Counted from the stretch's first letter, positions 33,737 through 43,368 are shown. The stretch: DNA of 64,000 nucleotides from JAYVJH01 sp043777595 (GCA_043777595.1 JAYWHT010000044.1:75012-139011); one strand, 5' to 3'. Notes: generated by a model from the letters alone, not told the origin. Program-made: numbers and translations.

Positions 33737-35101
33737 TTACTTCAATTCACGAATTTTAATATTCTTAAAAAATACATTATCACCATGGTCTTGAATCAAA
33801 ATATGTCCTTTTGCGGCCATTCCAAAACCCTCCCAGTCTTTGTATTTGCTACGGGCAACGAGAGCCTGATAAATCTTGTCGCCACGGGTGTATTCTACTA
33901 CTTTAAAACCATTCAAAAAATGCACTACTCGGTTGTCTGGATAAACCACTACACGGCCTTTGTTCCAATCCCCAATTTTTTTGACGGCACGGCTACGGTG
34001 GCCTTCTTTGTCGGCAGGAATCAGGTCATAGAGCGAGCCAACTGTTCGGTTGCCCACCACGCCGAGTTTTGCGTCGGGGTGTTTGGCATCGTCTAAGACT
34101 TGAAACTCTAAACCAATACCCGACTTGCCGCCTGTGTCATATTTTTCAGACACAAAATATTTTATTCCTGAGTTTGCGCCATCTGTTAGCTTAAAATCAA
34201 AAGCGAGTTCAAACGCAGCAAACTGCCCTGTCGAAACAATGTCGTTACCAGTTTCGCCGCCATCTGAGCTACTGACTGAAAGCACACCATCGGTTATTTT
34301 CCAACGTTTTTCAGGCATTTTATCTTTGTAAATTGCTCGCCATCCATCAAAGTTTTGGCCATTAAATAACGGTTTCCAGCCCTGTGTTTTTTCATTTTCT
34401 GATATATTGTTCAATAAAAAATTTTCCACCCGAATACCCGTTTGTGGGCTTGATTTAAGGTTTTCGGTCTGGATTCTGACATTGCGCCAGCGTACTTGCT
34501 TACCTTCGTCAGTTTTGGCAATGAGTGCGTGTACTTGTAGTGAAATAAACCCTCGGGTTGTTACATCGTCAATGACGTTGGCCACTTCTACACCATTTAT
34601 AAAAGTTCTTAGACTTGTGCCGATGGCTTCGATTCTGTACTTATTCCATTGATTATTTCGTTTAAAAGCCTTCATGCCATCGGGGTTTATTTCTGGTACA
34701 TACAACCACCCACGGCGGGCTTCGTCGTATATTCCACCCGAATAGCTACGGTCTGAGGCATCGATTTCCATCTGATAGCCATGCACACGGCCATTTTCAA
34801 AATCAGGTTTTGATAGGCTACGAAACTGAATACCCGAGTTGAGCCCTTCGTCCACATTGACCTCGCACTCTAAAATAAAGTCGCCGTAGTCTTGTTCGGT
34901 ACTCAAAAAAGTGTTGGGGCTGTTTGCCACAGCCGTACCTATTATTACGCCATCTTTTATTTCGTACCTGGCAGTGCCGTTCAGAATCTTCCAGCCTTTG
35001 AGTGTTTTACCGTCAAAAAGCGATTTCCAAGGGCTTTTTTGAGCAGTTGATTGACTGACTAATTGACTAATTAAGAGAATTAAAATTAAATACTTTTTCA
35101 T
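33737..35101 (-). CDS. Exported protein with two DUF1080 (3-keto-disaccharide hydrolase) domains
   Basis: 454 aa. A signal peptide (MKKYLILILLISQLVSQSTA) precedes two concanavalin-like DUF1080 domains, each opening with a SLFDGKTLKGW or PLFNGQNFDGW motif (about 27-37 and 246-256) and containing NSGI...F (near 93 and 312). Such proteins are linked to cleavage of 3-keto-glycosides; a double-domain form is less common than a single. It lies between the isomerase and the oxidoreductase on the same strand, so the three likely cooperate in the periplasm. Confidence 0.9.
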   Translation of the reverse strand: MKKYLILILLISQLVSQSTAQKSPWKSLFDGKTLKGWKILNGTARYEIKDGVIIGTAVANSPNTFLSTEQDYGDFILECEVNVDEGLNSGIQFRSLSKPDFENGRVHGYQMEIDASDRSYSGGIYDEARRGWLYVPEINPDGMKAFKRNNQWNKYRIEAIGTSLRTFINGVEVANVIDDVTTRGFISLQVHALIAKTDEGKQVRWRNVRIQTENLKSSPQTGIRVENFLLNNISENEKTQGWKPLFNGQNFDGWRAIYKDKMPEKRWKITDGVLSVSSSDGGETGNDIVSTGQFAAFELAFDFKLTDGANSGIKYFVSEKYDTGGKSGIGLEFQVLDDAKHPDAKLGVVGNRTVGSLYDLIPADKEGHRSRAVKKIGDWNKGRVVVYPDNRVVHFLNGFKVVEYTRGDKIYQALVARSKYKDWEGFGMAAKGHILIQDHGDNVFFKNIKIRELK

Positions 35102-35120
35102 TTTAAATTTTTCTGTTTGT

Positions 35121-36038
35121 TTAAATACGGTAGTTCAATGTGTTCAAGATATAGTCTCGATTGGTGGTGGCACATGATATTGGCGTTTTGTCTTTGTCAG
35201 GCACGCCGTCGAGTTCTATTATTCCCCAACCGTCGAATTTTATTTTTTTTAATGATTCAAAAACGGCTTTTATGTCCACATTTCCACGACCAAGTTCTAC
35301 AAATTTATAGGCTTTGGGGTCGTCGGGCTTATTGGGTAGTGGCGACATTGTATCTTTGAGGTGTAGCGAGTGTAGTATGTCTCGGTATTGTAAAATGGCT
35401 TTTTCGGGTTGTCCGCCACCCTGTTTGTAGTGGGCAATGTCAAGCAGTAGTTTTACATATTTTGGATTCATACCCTGAACGAGCGCATCGACTTCGTCGG
35501 GTGTTTCGCCGATTTGTGCCATGTGATTGTGGTAAACGGCTTGCACGCCCAAATCGGCTGTTTGCTGGCCAATTTTATTCATCACTTCCGAGAGTCTTTT
35601 GAGTTCTTCGGCAGCAGGCAATCTATTGGCTTGCCGTAGCATATTGGTCATCTGAATAGCCGAGCCACCCAATGCTTTGACAAAACTGGCGTGTGCCACG
35701 TGCATATCGATCGTGCTTAGTTCTTTGGCGGGATCTATTTCGACATTACCACTCGAAAACATGGCTAATTGCAGGTTTTGAGCGGTAATCATGTCTCGTA
35801 ATTCACTCATTTTATTACGAAACGGCCCAAAGGTATTGGCCCGAAGTTGAATACCCCTAAAACCCAGCGAAGCGATTTCTTTGATGGCCACGTTGTCTCG
35901 TCCGCCCCAAGTTATGGCCGAGTAAGCTATCTGTAAATTCGTTTCTTTTAGTTTGCCAGCCAAGGCACTCGCCGAAAGTGTCGAGGCAGCCAACAGACCA
36001 GCTTGTTGCATAAAATGACGACGAGACAGAAAATCCAT
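35121..36038 (-). CDS. Exported sugar phosphate isomerase/epimerase-like TIM barrel
   Basis: 305 aa. MDFLSRRHFMQQAGLLAASTL is a twin-arginine signal (SRRHF). The rest is an AP-endonuclease-2/xylose-isomerase-like barrel with metal-binding patterns AVYHNHMAQIG (His), LLLDIAHY (Asp, His), LHLKD (His) and a C-terminal glutamate in GWGIIELDG. First gene of the leftward sugar cluster; the shared Tat-type export signals of this and the Gfo/Idh/MocA protein support joint action on a sugar derivative. Confidence 0.9.
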   Translation of the reverse strand: MDFLSRRHFMQQAGLLAASTLSASALAGKLKETNLQIAYSAITWGGRDNVAIKEIASLGFRGIQLRANTFGPFRNKMSELRDMITAQNLQLAMFSSGNVEIDPAKELSTIDMHVAHASFVKALGGSAIQMTNMLRQANRLPAAEELKRLSEVMNKIGQQTADLGVQAVYHNHMAQIGETPDEVDALVQGMNPKYVKLLLDIAHYKQGGGQPEKAILQYRDILHSLHLKDTMSPLPNKPDDPKAYKFVELGRGNVDIKAVFESLKKIKFDGWGIIELDGVPDKDKTPISCATTNRDYILNTLNYRI

Positions 36039-36147
36039 AATTGTTTGACGTTATTGATTATCAAGCAATCGACAGCTTTTTTCTACTGTATTTTTAGTTT
36101 GGTTTTCCAAAAAGTAAATATTGCTCTTGATTGTGGCTTAGATTTTT

Positions 36148-36600
36148 TTATTTTCGTAGATTTCTAAAAAAATCTTGCATCAACATCTGTATCTCGCTCT
36201 CTAAGATACCTTTGGTGAGTTTGGTTTTGGGATGTAATATTTTTTGGTTAAGTGTGCAGTATCCCCGTTTGTTGTCAGATGCACCAAAGACGACACGCCC
36301 TATTTGCGACCAATATAGTGCGCCAGCGCACATCACACAAGGCTCAAGCGTAACGTAGAGTGTGCAATCTTTGAGGTATTTGCTACCTAAATATTGGGTA
36401 GCGGCTGTGATGGCTAATATTTCTGCATGAGCCGTAACGTCGTTGAGTTTTTCGGTTTGGTTGTGGGTTTTGGCTATCACAATGTCGTTGCAGACTACAA
36501 TCGCCCCAACAGGAATCTCGCCATTTTGAGCTGCCATTTTAGCTTCTTGAATGGCCATTTGCATAAAATAAACATCTGAAAACAAGGTATTTATAGCCAT
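36148..36600 (-). CDS. tadA: tRNA-specific adenosine deaminase
   Basis: 150 aa. The zinc site is H58-A-E60 plus P87-C-V-M-C91, in the spacing of TadA, which converts A34 to inosine in tRNA-Arg. The early GEIPVGAIVV strand is also conserved. Its start overlaps the corA end by 10 bp; DUF1003, corA and tadA thus form a tightly packed unit. Related guanine deaminases share the motif, but length and sequence fit TadA best. Confidence 0.9.
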   Translation of the reverse strand: MAINTLFSDVYFMQMAIQEAKMAAQNGEIPVGAIVVCNDIVIAKTHNQTEKLNDVTAHAEILAITAATQYLGSKYLKDCTLYVTLEPCVMCAGALYWSQIGRVVFGASDNKRGYCTLNQKILHPKTKLTKGILESEIQMLMQDFFRNLRK

Positions 36601-37496
36601 TTTTTACGCTTGAACCACTGATAAATCACCAACGACGTTATCACTACCACTACCCAAACCATTGGGTAGCCATATTGCCACTTAAACTCGGGTATATGCT
36701 CGAAGTTCATACCATATACACCAACCAAAAATGTAGCAGGCATAAAAAACACTGAAAATATCGTCAGAATCTTCATTACTTCGTTGGTTTTTTGTGCCGA
36801 AATAGACAGATAAATACCAAGTAGGTTATTTACATCGTCGTGGGTTTGTTCATAAATCATCGAAATTTTCAAATGTTGGTCTCGCAATTCTTGAATATAC
36901 GGGTTGGTAGGTTGGTTGGCATATATTTGATTTATTACGTCATACATCAAAATAAAAATTCGTTTGCTGATACTGGTCTGGTGTTTGATAAAATACAACT
37001 TTTTTTGAAAGGACGGAATTGCATTCTTCAAAAACACCAATCGCTCGTACTCGTCAATTTCATCGGCCAACATCAGCGCAGGTGCCTCGTAACTATTGAG
37101 CGCCTGTCGTAGTATTTTGGTCAGTAGTTGGTCGGAGGTGAGTATGGAGTTTGAAGCGGTATATCGGTGGGCAATTTCTGATAAAAAAGGTTGTTTTTGC
37201 CGATGAATGGTTATCAGAAAATCGTGGCTATAAAAAATGGCAATCTTACTTGTCATTTCCTGAATAGTGCTGGGGTGGGCTTTTGTTTTGCAGTCAAATA
37301 ACCTAATAATCAAAAAATTATAGTTGTCTATGTGTTCAAATTTTGGCAAATGCCCTGCTTCCAGACAATCTTGGACGGTGTAGTGGTGTAGGTGATAGTG
37401 CTGTACAATATCATTTAGTTCTGTTTTGGTTGGCTCGCAGAGGTCAATCCATAAGAAGGGCTGAGTGGCAGACTGCTCAACAAAAATATTAGTCAT
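36591..37496 (-). CDS. corA: CorA-family divalent cation transporter
   Basis: 301 aa. An N-terminal cytoplasmic domain with long helices is followed by two C-terminal membrane helices; the pore-loop signature GMNF is present (FLVGVYGMNFEHIPEF, near 265). CorA proteins conduct Mg2+ (also Co2+/Ni2+) as pentamers in the inner membrane. Its ATG overlaps the DUF1003 stop (ATGA). Confidence 0.93.
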   Translation of the reverse strand: MTNIFVEQSATQPFLWIDLCEPTKTELNDIVQHYHLHHYTVQDCLEAGHLPKFEHIDNYNFLIIRLFDCKTKAHPSTIQEMTSKIAIFYSHDFLITIHRQKQPFLSEIAHRYTASNSILTSDQLLTKILRQALNSYEAPALMLADEIDEYERLVFLKNAIPSFQKKLYFIKHQTSISKRIFILMYDVINQIYANQPTNPYIQELRDQHLKISMIYEQTHDDVNNLLGIYLSISAQKTNEVMKILTIFSVFFMPATFLVGVYGMNFEHIPEFKWQYGYPMVWVVVVITSLVIYQWFKRKKWL

Positions 37497-38026
37497 TTGA
37501 TTCTTAGCTCAATGTTTTTCAAGATTTCCATTTGCTTGGCTTGGCTATCAAACAACACTTTGATTTGCTCTTCCAAAAGCAAATCCATTTTTTGGTGCAA
37601 TGCCCTGATTTCGAGTTCGGCTTTGAGATTTATTAGATAATCATTTTCGGCTCTAATCCTGTCTTGTTCTTCTTGTCTATTTTGGCTCATCATAATGATT
37701 GGTGCCTGCAAGGCCGCAATACACGACAAAATTAGATTCATTAAAATAAACGGATAAGGGTCGAAATTGTCGTTTTTGGGGGCTATCGTATTGAAAGCAA
37801 TCCAGATAACGAGAATGATAAAAAACGAAATAATAAAAGCCCAACTACCGCCAAATCGTGCTACTTTGTCCGACAACTTTTGTCCACCTGTCAAAACTTC
37901 AATCGGTGGGTGAAGTAGGTTTTCGATGATGAGGGTTTCGTCTTCGATGGCTTTTTTGACGATAGCCCGAAGTTTTTTTAGCTGCCTCGATTCAGCAATC
38001 AGTAGGTTATCAATGTCTTTGTCCAT
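37493..38026 (-). CDS. DUF1003 domain membrane protein
   Basis: 177 aa from the ATG at 38026. Two membrane helices (FGGSWAFIISFFIILVIWIAF; PFILMNLILSCIAALQAPIIMMSQNRQ) match DUF1003, followed by a long charged coiled-coil tail. An upstream start at 38059 falls in the clpP terminator and is rejected. It is the first gene of the unit with corA and tadA. Function unknown. Confidence 0.9.
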   Translation of the reverse strand: MDKDIDNLLIAESRQLKKLRAIVKKAIEDETLIIENLLHPPIEVLTGGQKLSDKVARFGGSWAFIISFFIILVIWIAFNTIAPKNDNFDPYPFILMNLILSCIAALQAPIIMMSQNRQEEQDRIRAENDYLINLKAELEIRALHQKMDLLLEEQIKVLFDSQAKQMEILKNIELRIK

Positions 38027-38040
38027 AGTGAGTATGTATA

Positions 38041-38080
38041 AAAAAATATCCGTTGCCAACTTTTCTCTGACAACGGATAT
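38041..38080 (-). terminator. Intrinsic terminator after clpP
   Basis: On the minus strand ATATCCGTTG (38080-38071) pairs exactly with CAACGGATAT (38055-38046) and is followed by a run of T ending at about 38040. It lies between the clpP stop (38096) and the DUF1003 ATG (38026), leaving no room for a conventional promoter between them. Confidence 0.8.
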
Positions 38081-38095
38081 TCATCGTAAATATGG

Positions 38096-38767
38096 CTATT
38101 TTTTGGCCATTACTTCGTCTATCAAGCCGTATTCTTTGGCTTCGCTGGCTCTAAACCACTTGTCTCGGTCAGAGGCTGTTTCGATTTCTTGGTAAGTGCG
38201 GCCAGAGTGCGAGGCTATGATGGAGTAGAGATCTTTTTCTAATTCCAGCATTTCTTTCATCGTTACCTGCATATCTTTGGACGTACCCTGTGAGCCACCC
38301 GATGGCTGGTGAATCATCACCCGTGCGTGTGGCAACGCCGACCGTTTGCCTGGCGCACCACCCGTGAGCAATACCGCTCCCATTGAGGCCGCCAAACTCG
38401 TGCAGACTGTGCCTACATCGGGCTTGATGAGCTGCATTGTGTCATAAATCCCCAAGCCAGCATATACCGACCCACCCGGGCTGTTGATGTACATGACGAT
38501 GTCTTTTTTAGAATCGACCGATTCCAAAAACAACATTTGTGCTACCACAATATTAGCAAATTGGTCATCGACGGGTAAGCCAAAAAAGATAATGCGGTCG
38601 GCCATAAGGCGAGAAAACACATCTACTTCTCTAAAATTCATGGGGCGTTCTTCGATAATGGAGCGAGTCATGTTTTGAACGCTGTGATTGGCGGCGGCAT
38701 CGACCGTTAGGCCGTTGAGGCCACGGTGCTTCACTGCATATTTACGAAATTCTTGTCCGTAGTTCAT
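38096..38767 (-). CDS. clpP: ATP-dependent Clp protease proteolytic subunit
   Basis: 223 aa. The catalytic serine is S128 (SLAASMGAVLL) and the histidine H153 (MIHQPSGG), with the aspartate near 200; INSPGGSVYAGLGIYDTM is the conserved handle-side strand. It forms the tetradecameric chamber used with ClpX or ClpA. The N-terminal ~30 residues are a likely propeptide. clpX is not adjacent in this window. Confidence 0.96.
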   Translation of the reverse strand: MNYGQEFRKYAVKHRGLNGLTVDAAANHSVQNMTRSIIEERPMNFREVDVFSRLMADRIIFFGLPVDDQFANIVVAQMLFLESVDSKKDIVMYINSPGGSVYAGLGIYDTMQLIKPDVGTVCTSLAASMGAVLLTGGAPGKRSALPHARVMIHQPSGGSQGTSKDMQVTMKEMLELEKDLYSIIASHSGRTYQEIETASDRDKWFRASEAKEYGLIDEVMAKK

Positions 38768-38914
38768 GGAAGTTTTTATGATGGATAATAAATTGATTGA
38801 CTAATAAATTTGCTTACTACATTTAACTCTAAAATAATCTATTTAGTTCTCTTCAAGGGCTTCAAGACAATGACTATAGGCTTAGAAAACTGACGTATTG
38901 TATTTTTAAAATCA

Positions 38915-39847
38915 TTAAAGATTAAATATACAGTTGGCTTGTGGCGGTTTGTTATGCAAAATTGCAAGTACATTTTTGACTGTCTGCACGCACATATTGC
39001 GGTATGTGGCGGCTGTTAGGCTGCTCACGTGTGCCGTTATGAGTGTTTTTGGGTGAACTATCAGCGGGTCTGTCGAGTGCGGTGGGGGCGAAGTGGGTAC
39101 GTCTGCACCATACCCAGCCAACTGCCCCGTGTTGAGTGCATTGAGTAAAGCTACCTTGTCAATAAGTTGCCCTCGGGCTGTGTTGATGAGTATAGCGGTG
39201 GGCTTTACGCACAGTAAGGCATCGACATTGATGAGGTTTTGGGTTTGGGCGTTAAGTTCCAAATGGACTGAGATAACGTCGGCCATGGCCAATAATTGCG
39301 CTTGACTCACATACTGATAGGAAACATTTTTTTTTGATTTTGACCAATACACTACCGTCATTCCCAGCGCCTCCGCAATACGTGCTACTCTGAAGCCGAT
39401 GTTTCCTAAACCCAAAATTCCGATAGTTTTGCCACCTACTTCGTCACTCACAAATGTATTACGTGCTGCCCAGTTGCCTTTTTTTACATCACTAACTGCC
39501 TGATACAAATTACGTTGCAGCATCAACATTAAGGCTATGGTATGCTCGGCTACGGTGGCAGCATTTGAGCCTGGTGCATTGACAACCTTGATTTGGCAAG
39601 CAGTGGCGTGCCGAACGTCGATATTGTCTAATCCTACACCGCACCGAGCTATGACTTTTAGGTTGGGGCAGGTGTTTATCAAATCGGCGGTTACTTTGCC
39701 AATACCCCGAGTTATGATGGCATCGACGTTGTGCAACACATCAGAATCGTAATTGTTTTCAAAACCATTCAAAAGTACTATACTGCCGCCGGCCTGTAAT
39801 AGTTGGTAGGCTTCGGGGGCAATGGTTTCTAAGAGCAAAATAGTCAT
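38915..39847 (-). CDS. D-isomer-specific 2-hydroxyacid dehydrogenase (phosphoglycerate dehydrogenase-like)
   Basis: 310 aa. The NAD site is TIGILGLGNIGFRVA near 144-158; the substrate arginine is in LINTARGQLID and the acid/base histidine in LITAHVSSLT. It has the short form without an ACT domain, so it could be a SerA-like enzyme or another 2-hydroxyacid dehydrogenase. Followed by 3 bp to the VOC gene upstream; the two are probably co-transcribed. Confidence 0.88.
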   Translation of the reverse strand: MTILLLETIAPEAYQLLQAGGSIVLLNGFENNYDSDVLHNVDAIITRGIGKVTADLINTCPNLKVIARCGVGLDNIDVRHATACQIKVVNAPGSNAATVAEHTIALMLMLQRNLYQAVSDVKKGNWAARNTFVSDEVGGKTIGILGLGNIGFRVARIAEALGMTVVYWSKSKKNVSYQYVSQAQLLAMADVISVHLELNAQTQNLINVDALLCVKPTAILINTARGQLIDKVALLNALNTGQLAGYGADVPTSPPPHSTDPLIVHPKTLITAHVSSLTAATYRNMCVQTVKNVLAILHNKPPQANCIFNL

Positions 39848-39850
39848 AGA

Positions 39851-40336
39851 TTACTTATGATAAAGTGTTGCATCTTTTGATTTATATCCCCTAAAATCGT
39901 TGCGGCCAGATACATAAATACCCGCCTGATATAGTTCGTCTTCAAAAATAGCGGGGTCAATATAACTACCAGGTGCTGACGACAGCTCGACCAGATTGCC
40001 AGATGGGTCTCTGACAAATAGCTGGATTGCTCCATCGGGTAGTTGGCGTACTTTGCCCCAAGGGGCTGTGTCGATGATGCCGAGGGCTTTCATTCTAAAA
40101 AAAACACCACTAATGTCATCGACTTGTAGGCATACATGGCCTCTGAACGAATGCACGTCGCTCCATTCTGTGAGGTGGAGTTGCTGCTCGTCGTTGAACT
40201 TAAAAAAGGCCGTTGGATAGTCGAACAAAAAAGCAGGTAATGGCTCTAAGCCCAGTTCTCGTTCATAAAACTCACAGGCCGCTTCGAGATTGCTTACCAC
40301 AAGGGCTACATGATTGATTTTTAGGGCTTTGGGCAT
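39851..40336 (-). CDS. VOC family (glyoxalase-like) metalloenzyme
   Basis: 161 aa from ATG 40336 (MPKALKINHVALVVSNLEAACEFYERELG), the usual opening of a vicinal-oxygen-chelate protein. Metal ligand candidates are the H in NHVALVV, the H in GHVCLQV and the E in GNLVELSS, near 9, 67 and 117. It could be a lyase, dioxygenase or resistance protein; substrate unknown. It precedes the hydroxyacid dehydrogenase gene by 3 bp. Confidence 0.9.
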   Translation of the reverse strand: MPKALKINHVALVVSNLEAACEFYERELGLEPLPAFLFDYPTAFFKFNDEQQLHLTEWSDVHSFRGHVCLQVDDISGVFFRMKALGIIDTAPWGKVRQLPDGAIQLFVRDPSGNLVELSSAPGSYIDPAIFEDELYQAGIYVSGRNDFRGYKSKDATLYHK

Positions 40337-40522
40337 AGCGTTGGTGTTATGTCTAAAATAGTTGAGTTTAATATTGACTACATACAACAATAATGAATGA
40401 ACTCTCGACTAAATATAATTGAACAATTTTGGTTTGCAAAAAAAAATAGTAGGTTTTGATTTGATTAGTCATTTAGTTAAAGATTACGTTCTTTGTGAAT
40501 CTTACAGGTTTCTGCCCTAAAA

Positions 40523-40554
40523 TTGTTCCATTTGCATATCTATCCGTATTTTTG
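40523..40554 (+). promoter_or_regulatory. Promoter for mltG operon (-33 TTG and -7 TATTTTTG)
   Basis: TTG at 40523-40525 and TATTTTTG at 40547-40554 are 21 nt apart, close to the Bacteroidota consensus spacing, and lie 41 bp before the mltG ATG. Confidence 0.55.
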
Positions 40555-40595
40555 TACCCAAAGTTTCATTTTCTTTATTTCATTTATCAATAGCT

Positions 40596-41642
40596 ATGTT
40601 TACAAATCTCAAAGCAGGTATATTTATTACGCTTGCTGTCTTGTTTATTACCTTTACTTTTTATGGCTGGCAACTCGCCAAAACTCCCAACCTCCAAGCC
40701 GACAAGCCTGAGGCTTTTGTACTCTTGATTCCCGATGGCTCAACGTATGAGTCGGTACTGGACACACTCAAAAGAAACGATGTCGTCAATGACTTCATGT
40801 CGTTTAGGTTTATGGCCAAACTACTCAATTACCCAGAGCGAGTGAAGGCTGGACGGTATGTTATTAAGTCCAACTCTGGTAATTTGCAGGTTATAACCAA
40901 ACTCAGAAATGGCCTACAAGATGCCGTTAAGCTCACTTTCAATAATATTCGCCTCAAAGAAGACCTGATAGATCGCATAGGCCGCAAGTTTGCTTTTGGG
41001 CCAGTAGTGCTGGGTCAGATGCTCAACGACGGGGCTGTTTGCCAAAAATACGGTCTTGATACTGCCAATATCGTTAGTATGTTTTTGCCCAATACCTACG
41101 AACTATTCTGGAACACCAAACCCGAAAAGCTACTCGACCGAATGCACGATGAATACAAAAAATTTTGGACATCGGCACGCTTAGACAAAGCCAAAGCCAT
41201 CGGTCTCACTCCCGCTCAAGTGTCGGTAATGGCCTCAATAGTAGATGCCGAAACCAACCAAGAAGACGAAATGCCACGTGTAGCAGGAGTATATCTCAAC
41301 CGCTACAACCTACCTATGCCACTCCAAGCCGACCCAACGGTGATTTTTGCATGGCGGGACTTTGACATCAAACGAGTAACCGAACGGATATTGGCCATAC
41401 AGTCGCCGTACAACACTTACCGTAACCAAGGCTTGCCCCCTGGGCCAATCAACCTGCCGAGTACAGTGGCCATTGATGCCGTCTTGAACGCCGAACAGCA
41501 CGATTATTTGTATTTTTGTGTAAAACTCGGCGACGATGGTAAGTTTACAGGCCATCACGAGTTTGCCGTTACTTACGAAGACCACCAAAATAACGCCCGA
41601 CTGTATCAAAAACGACTGAATGAATTGAAAATTCAGCAATAA
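40596..41642 (+). CDS. mltG: Endolytic murein transglycosylase
   Basis: 348 aa. One N-terminal membrane anchor (ITLAVLFITFTFYG), a LysM-like segment and the YceG catalytic domain. The catalytic glutamate lies in the ASIVDAETN motif near 213, followed by VAGVYLNRYNLPMPLQADPTVIFA and the YNTYRNQGLPPGPI loop. MltG cleaves nascent glycan and sets strand length at the inner membrane. First of a three-gene rightward unit with the thioesterase and YihY genes. Confidence 0.95.
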   Translation: MFTNLKAGIFITLAVLFITFTFYGWQLAKTPNLQADKPEAFVLLIPDGSTYESVLDTLKRNDVVNDFMSFRFMAKLLNYPERVKAGRYVIKSNSGNLQVITKLRNGLQDAVKLTFNNIRLKEDLIDRIGRKFAFGPVVLGQMLNDGAVCQKYGLDTANIVSMFLPNTYELFWNTKPEKLLDRMHDEYKKFWTSARLDKAKAIGLTPAQVSVMASIVDAETNQEDEMPRVAGVYLNRYNLPMPLQADPTVIFAWRDFDIKRVTERILAIQSPYNTYRNQGLPPGPINLPSTVAIDAVLNAEQHDYLYFCVKLGDDGKFTGHHEFAVTYEDHQNNARLYQKRLNELKIQQ

Positions 41643-41646
41643 ATCT

Positions 41647-42057
41647 ATGTTCACATACCAACACACGGGCATCAGGGTTCGTTATGCCGACACCGACCAA
41701 ATGGGCTATGTTTACTACGGCAATTATGCCCGTTTTTATGAAATTGCCAGAGTGGAAGCCTTGCGAAGCATGGGCCTGACCTACAAAGAAGTAGAAGATA
41801 GTGGTACGATTATGCCCGTTTTCGATAATTATTCTCGTTATTGGCAACCCGCACGCTACGACGACTTGCTGACGGTCAAGGTCATAGTCAGAGAGTTGCC
41901 GCTTGTGAGAGCTATATTTCAATATGAAGTTACAAATCAAGATGGCGTTTTGGTCAATACTGGCAAAACGACCCTTGTTTTTTTGAATGCCCAAAGCCAA
42001 CGCCCAGTGCGTGCGCCCAAAATATTTGTCGAAAAACTAAGACCATTTTTTGAGTAA
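41647..42057 (+). CDS. Acyl-CoA thioesterase, YbgC/FadM hotdog family
   Basis: 136 aa, single hotdog domain. RYADTDQMGYVYYGNYARFYEIARVEAL holds the catalytic aspartate (D16) and the helix of the fold. Members hydrolyse short- to medium-chain acyl-CoA. It follows mltG by 4 bp and precedes the YihY gene by 11 bp. Confidence 0.92.
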   Translation: MFTYQHTGIRVRYADTDQMGYVYYGNYARFYEIARVEALRSMGLTYKEVEDSGTIMPVFDNYSRYWQPARYDDLLTVKVIVRELPLVRAIFQYEVTNQDGVLVNTGKTTLVFLNAQSQRPVRAPKIFVEKLRPFFE

Positions 42058-42068
42058 AATACCATAAT

Positions 42069-42980
42069 ATGAATTTATTACCCCAAAAAATAGTCAATAC
42101 TTTTGATGAAGTGGTCAGGAAAAATTACTTTTTTGCCAAAAGTGTTTCCATGGTAGATATTTGGACTTTATTGGTCGATAAACTACTGCTCTACAACATT
42201 GACCAGCGAGCCGCCGCAGTGGCTTATAACTTTACGCTGGCTATTTTTCCTGCCATTCTGTTTTTATTTACCCTCATTCCTTATATTCCAATAAACGATT
42301 TAGATAAAATAATCATGGTAAATCTCAGAGGGGTTATGCCAGCACCAATATATGAATTTGCATCAAATACCATTTTTGATATAGTTATCAGAAAGCAAGG
42401 GGGAATACTCTCCTTTGGCTTTTTGTTGGCATTGTTTACAGCCACCAATGGTATGGGTGCGTTGATGACTGCTTTTAATATGGCCAACCGAACTGCTGAG
42501 GGGCGCAAACGTAGCTATGTTCGTACTCGGCTGGTTGCTTTGTGGCTTACTTTAATATTGTTGTTGGTAATGGTTACGGCTATTTTAGGCATCATTGTCG
42601 GTGATTTTTTATTGGTTTATATGGGAAAAAAAATACTGGCCAATGAAACCATCGTTATTTGGCTCATCGGTGCGTTGCGCTATGTGGGTATGTTTGTTAC
42701 TTTTTGGGCAGGAGTTTCAATTATTTACCGTTATGCCCCCGACACTAAATACGGCTGGCGACTGTTTAATTTGGGTTCTTTTACGACGGCACTACTCATT
42801 ATTTTAGCTACGGCGGGCTTTTCGTATTATCTTTCCAATTTTAGTACTTACAACAAACTTTACGGCTCAATCGGTACCATTATCGCCCTCGTGATATGGT
42901 TTTATTTGATAGCACTTATGCTCATCTTTGGTTTTGAACTCAATATCAGTATCTGGAAAGCCAAACACCAGCGTAAATAA
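42069..42980 (+). CDS. YihY/BrkB family membrane protein
   Basis: 303 aa. Six membrane helices with the family features AAAVAYNFTLAIFPAILFLF near 48-67, the TNGMGALMTAFNMANRT loop near 125 and the C-terminal GTIIALVIWFYLIALMLIFGFELN. The family was once called RNase BN in error; function remains unclear. A hairpin terminator follows. Confidence 0.93.
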   Translation: MNLLPQKIVNTFDEVVRKNYFFAKSVSMVDIWTLLVDKLLLYNIDQRAAAVAYNFTLAIFPAILFLFTLIPYIPINDLDKIIMVNLRGVMPAPIYEFASNTIFDIVIRKQGGILSFGFLLALFTATNGMGALMTAFNMANRTAEGRKRSYVRTRLVALWLTLILLLVMVTAILGIIVGDFLLVYMGKKILANETIVIWLIGALRYVGMFVTFWAGVSIIYRYAPDTKYGWRLFNLGSFTTALLIILATAGFSYYLSNFSTYNKLYGSIGTIIALVIWFYLIALMLIFGFELNISIWKAKHQRK

Positions 42981-42981
42981 A

Positions 42982-43012
42982 AAACGCCGCTTACATGACA
43001 TAAGCGGCATTT
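42982..43012 (+). terminator. Hairpin terminator after the YihY gene
   Basis: GCCGCTTA (42986-42993) pairs perfectly with TAAGCGGC (43001-43008) across a 7-nt loop. The following sequence is only moderately T-rich (ATTTATAT). Confidence 0.6.
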
Positions 43013-43015
43013 ATA

Positions 43016-43368
43016 TATTACCCTAACCCATAAAAAAAAGATGCGTTCATATATTTTGTACTAATTGCATCAGTCTAAATGTAATAAAAATCGTGCCAAA
43101 GTCAAATACAAAGACTATAATTAGGGTATTTTATTATGTATAATATTCTAAGTGTTTGAACGTGAGATTTTTATGTAAAATATTTTTTAGCTAAAATGTA
43201 ACTACTTTTAGTTACCCCCGTCCAAATATAAAACCTACCTAACGAGAGCATCACCGTTAAATAAAAACTCAATCCCATCAAAAACAACTTCTACTTAATT
43301 TGCGTATTTTTATGCGCTACCCACCTGTGTATTTCAGAAAATCGTTACTGTATAGTTAATCCAAAAAT
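43016..43368. other. Intergenic region, no gene seen
   Basis: About 350 bp of AT-rich sequence before the GT2 gene. It contains a small inverted repeat GTAACT-6 nt-AGTTAC at 43198-43215. I see no ORF, RNA gene or convincing promoter, although the GT2 promoter must lie here. Confidence 0.5.

Noticed and set aside
38026..38059. Upstream start for DUF1003 at 38059
   Set aside because: It lies in the clpP terminator; the ATG at 38026 fits the family.
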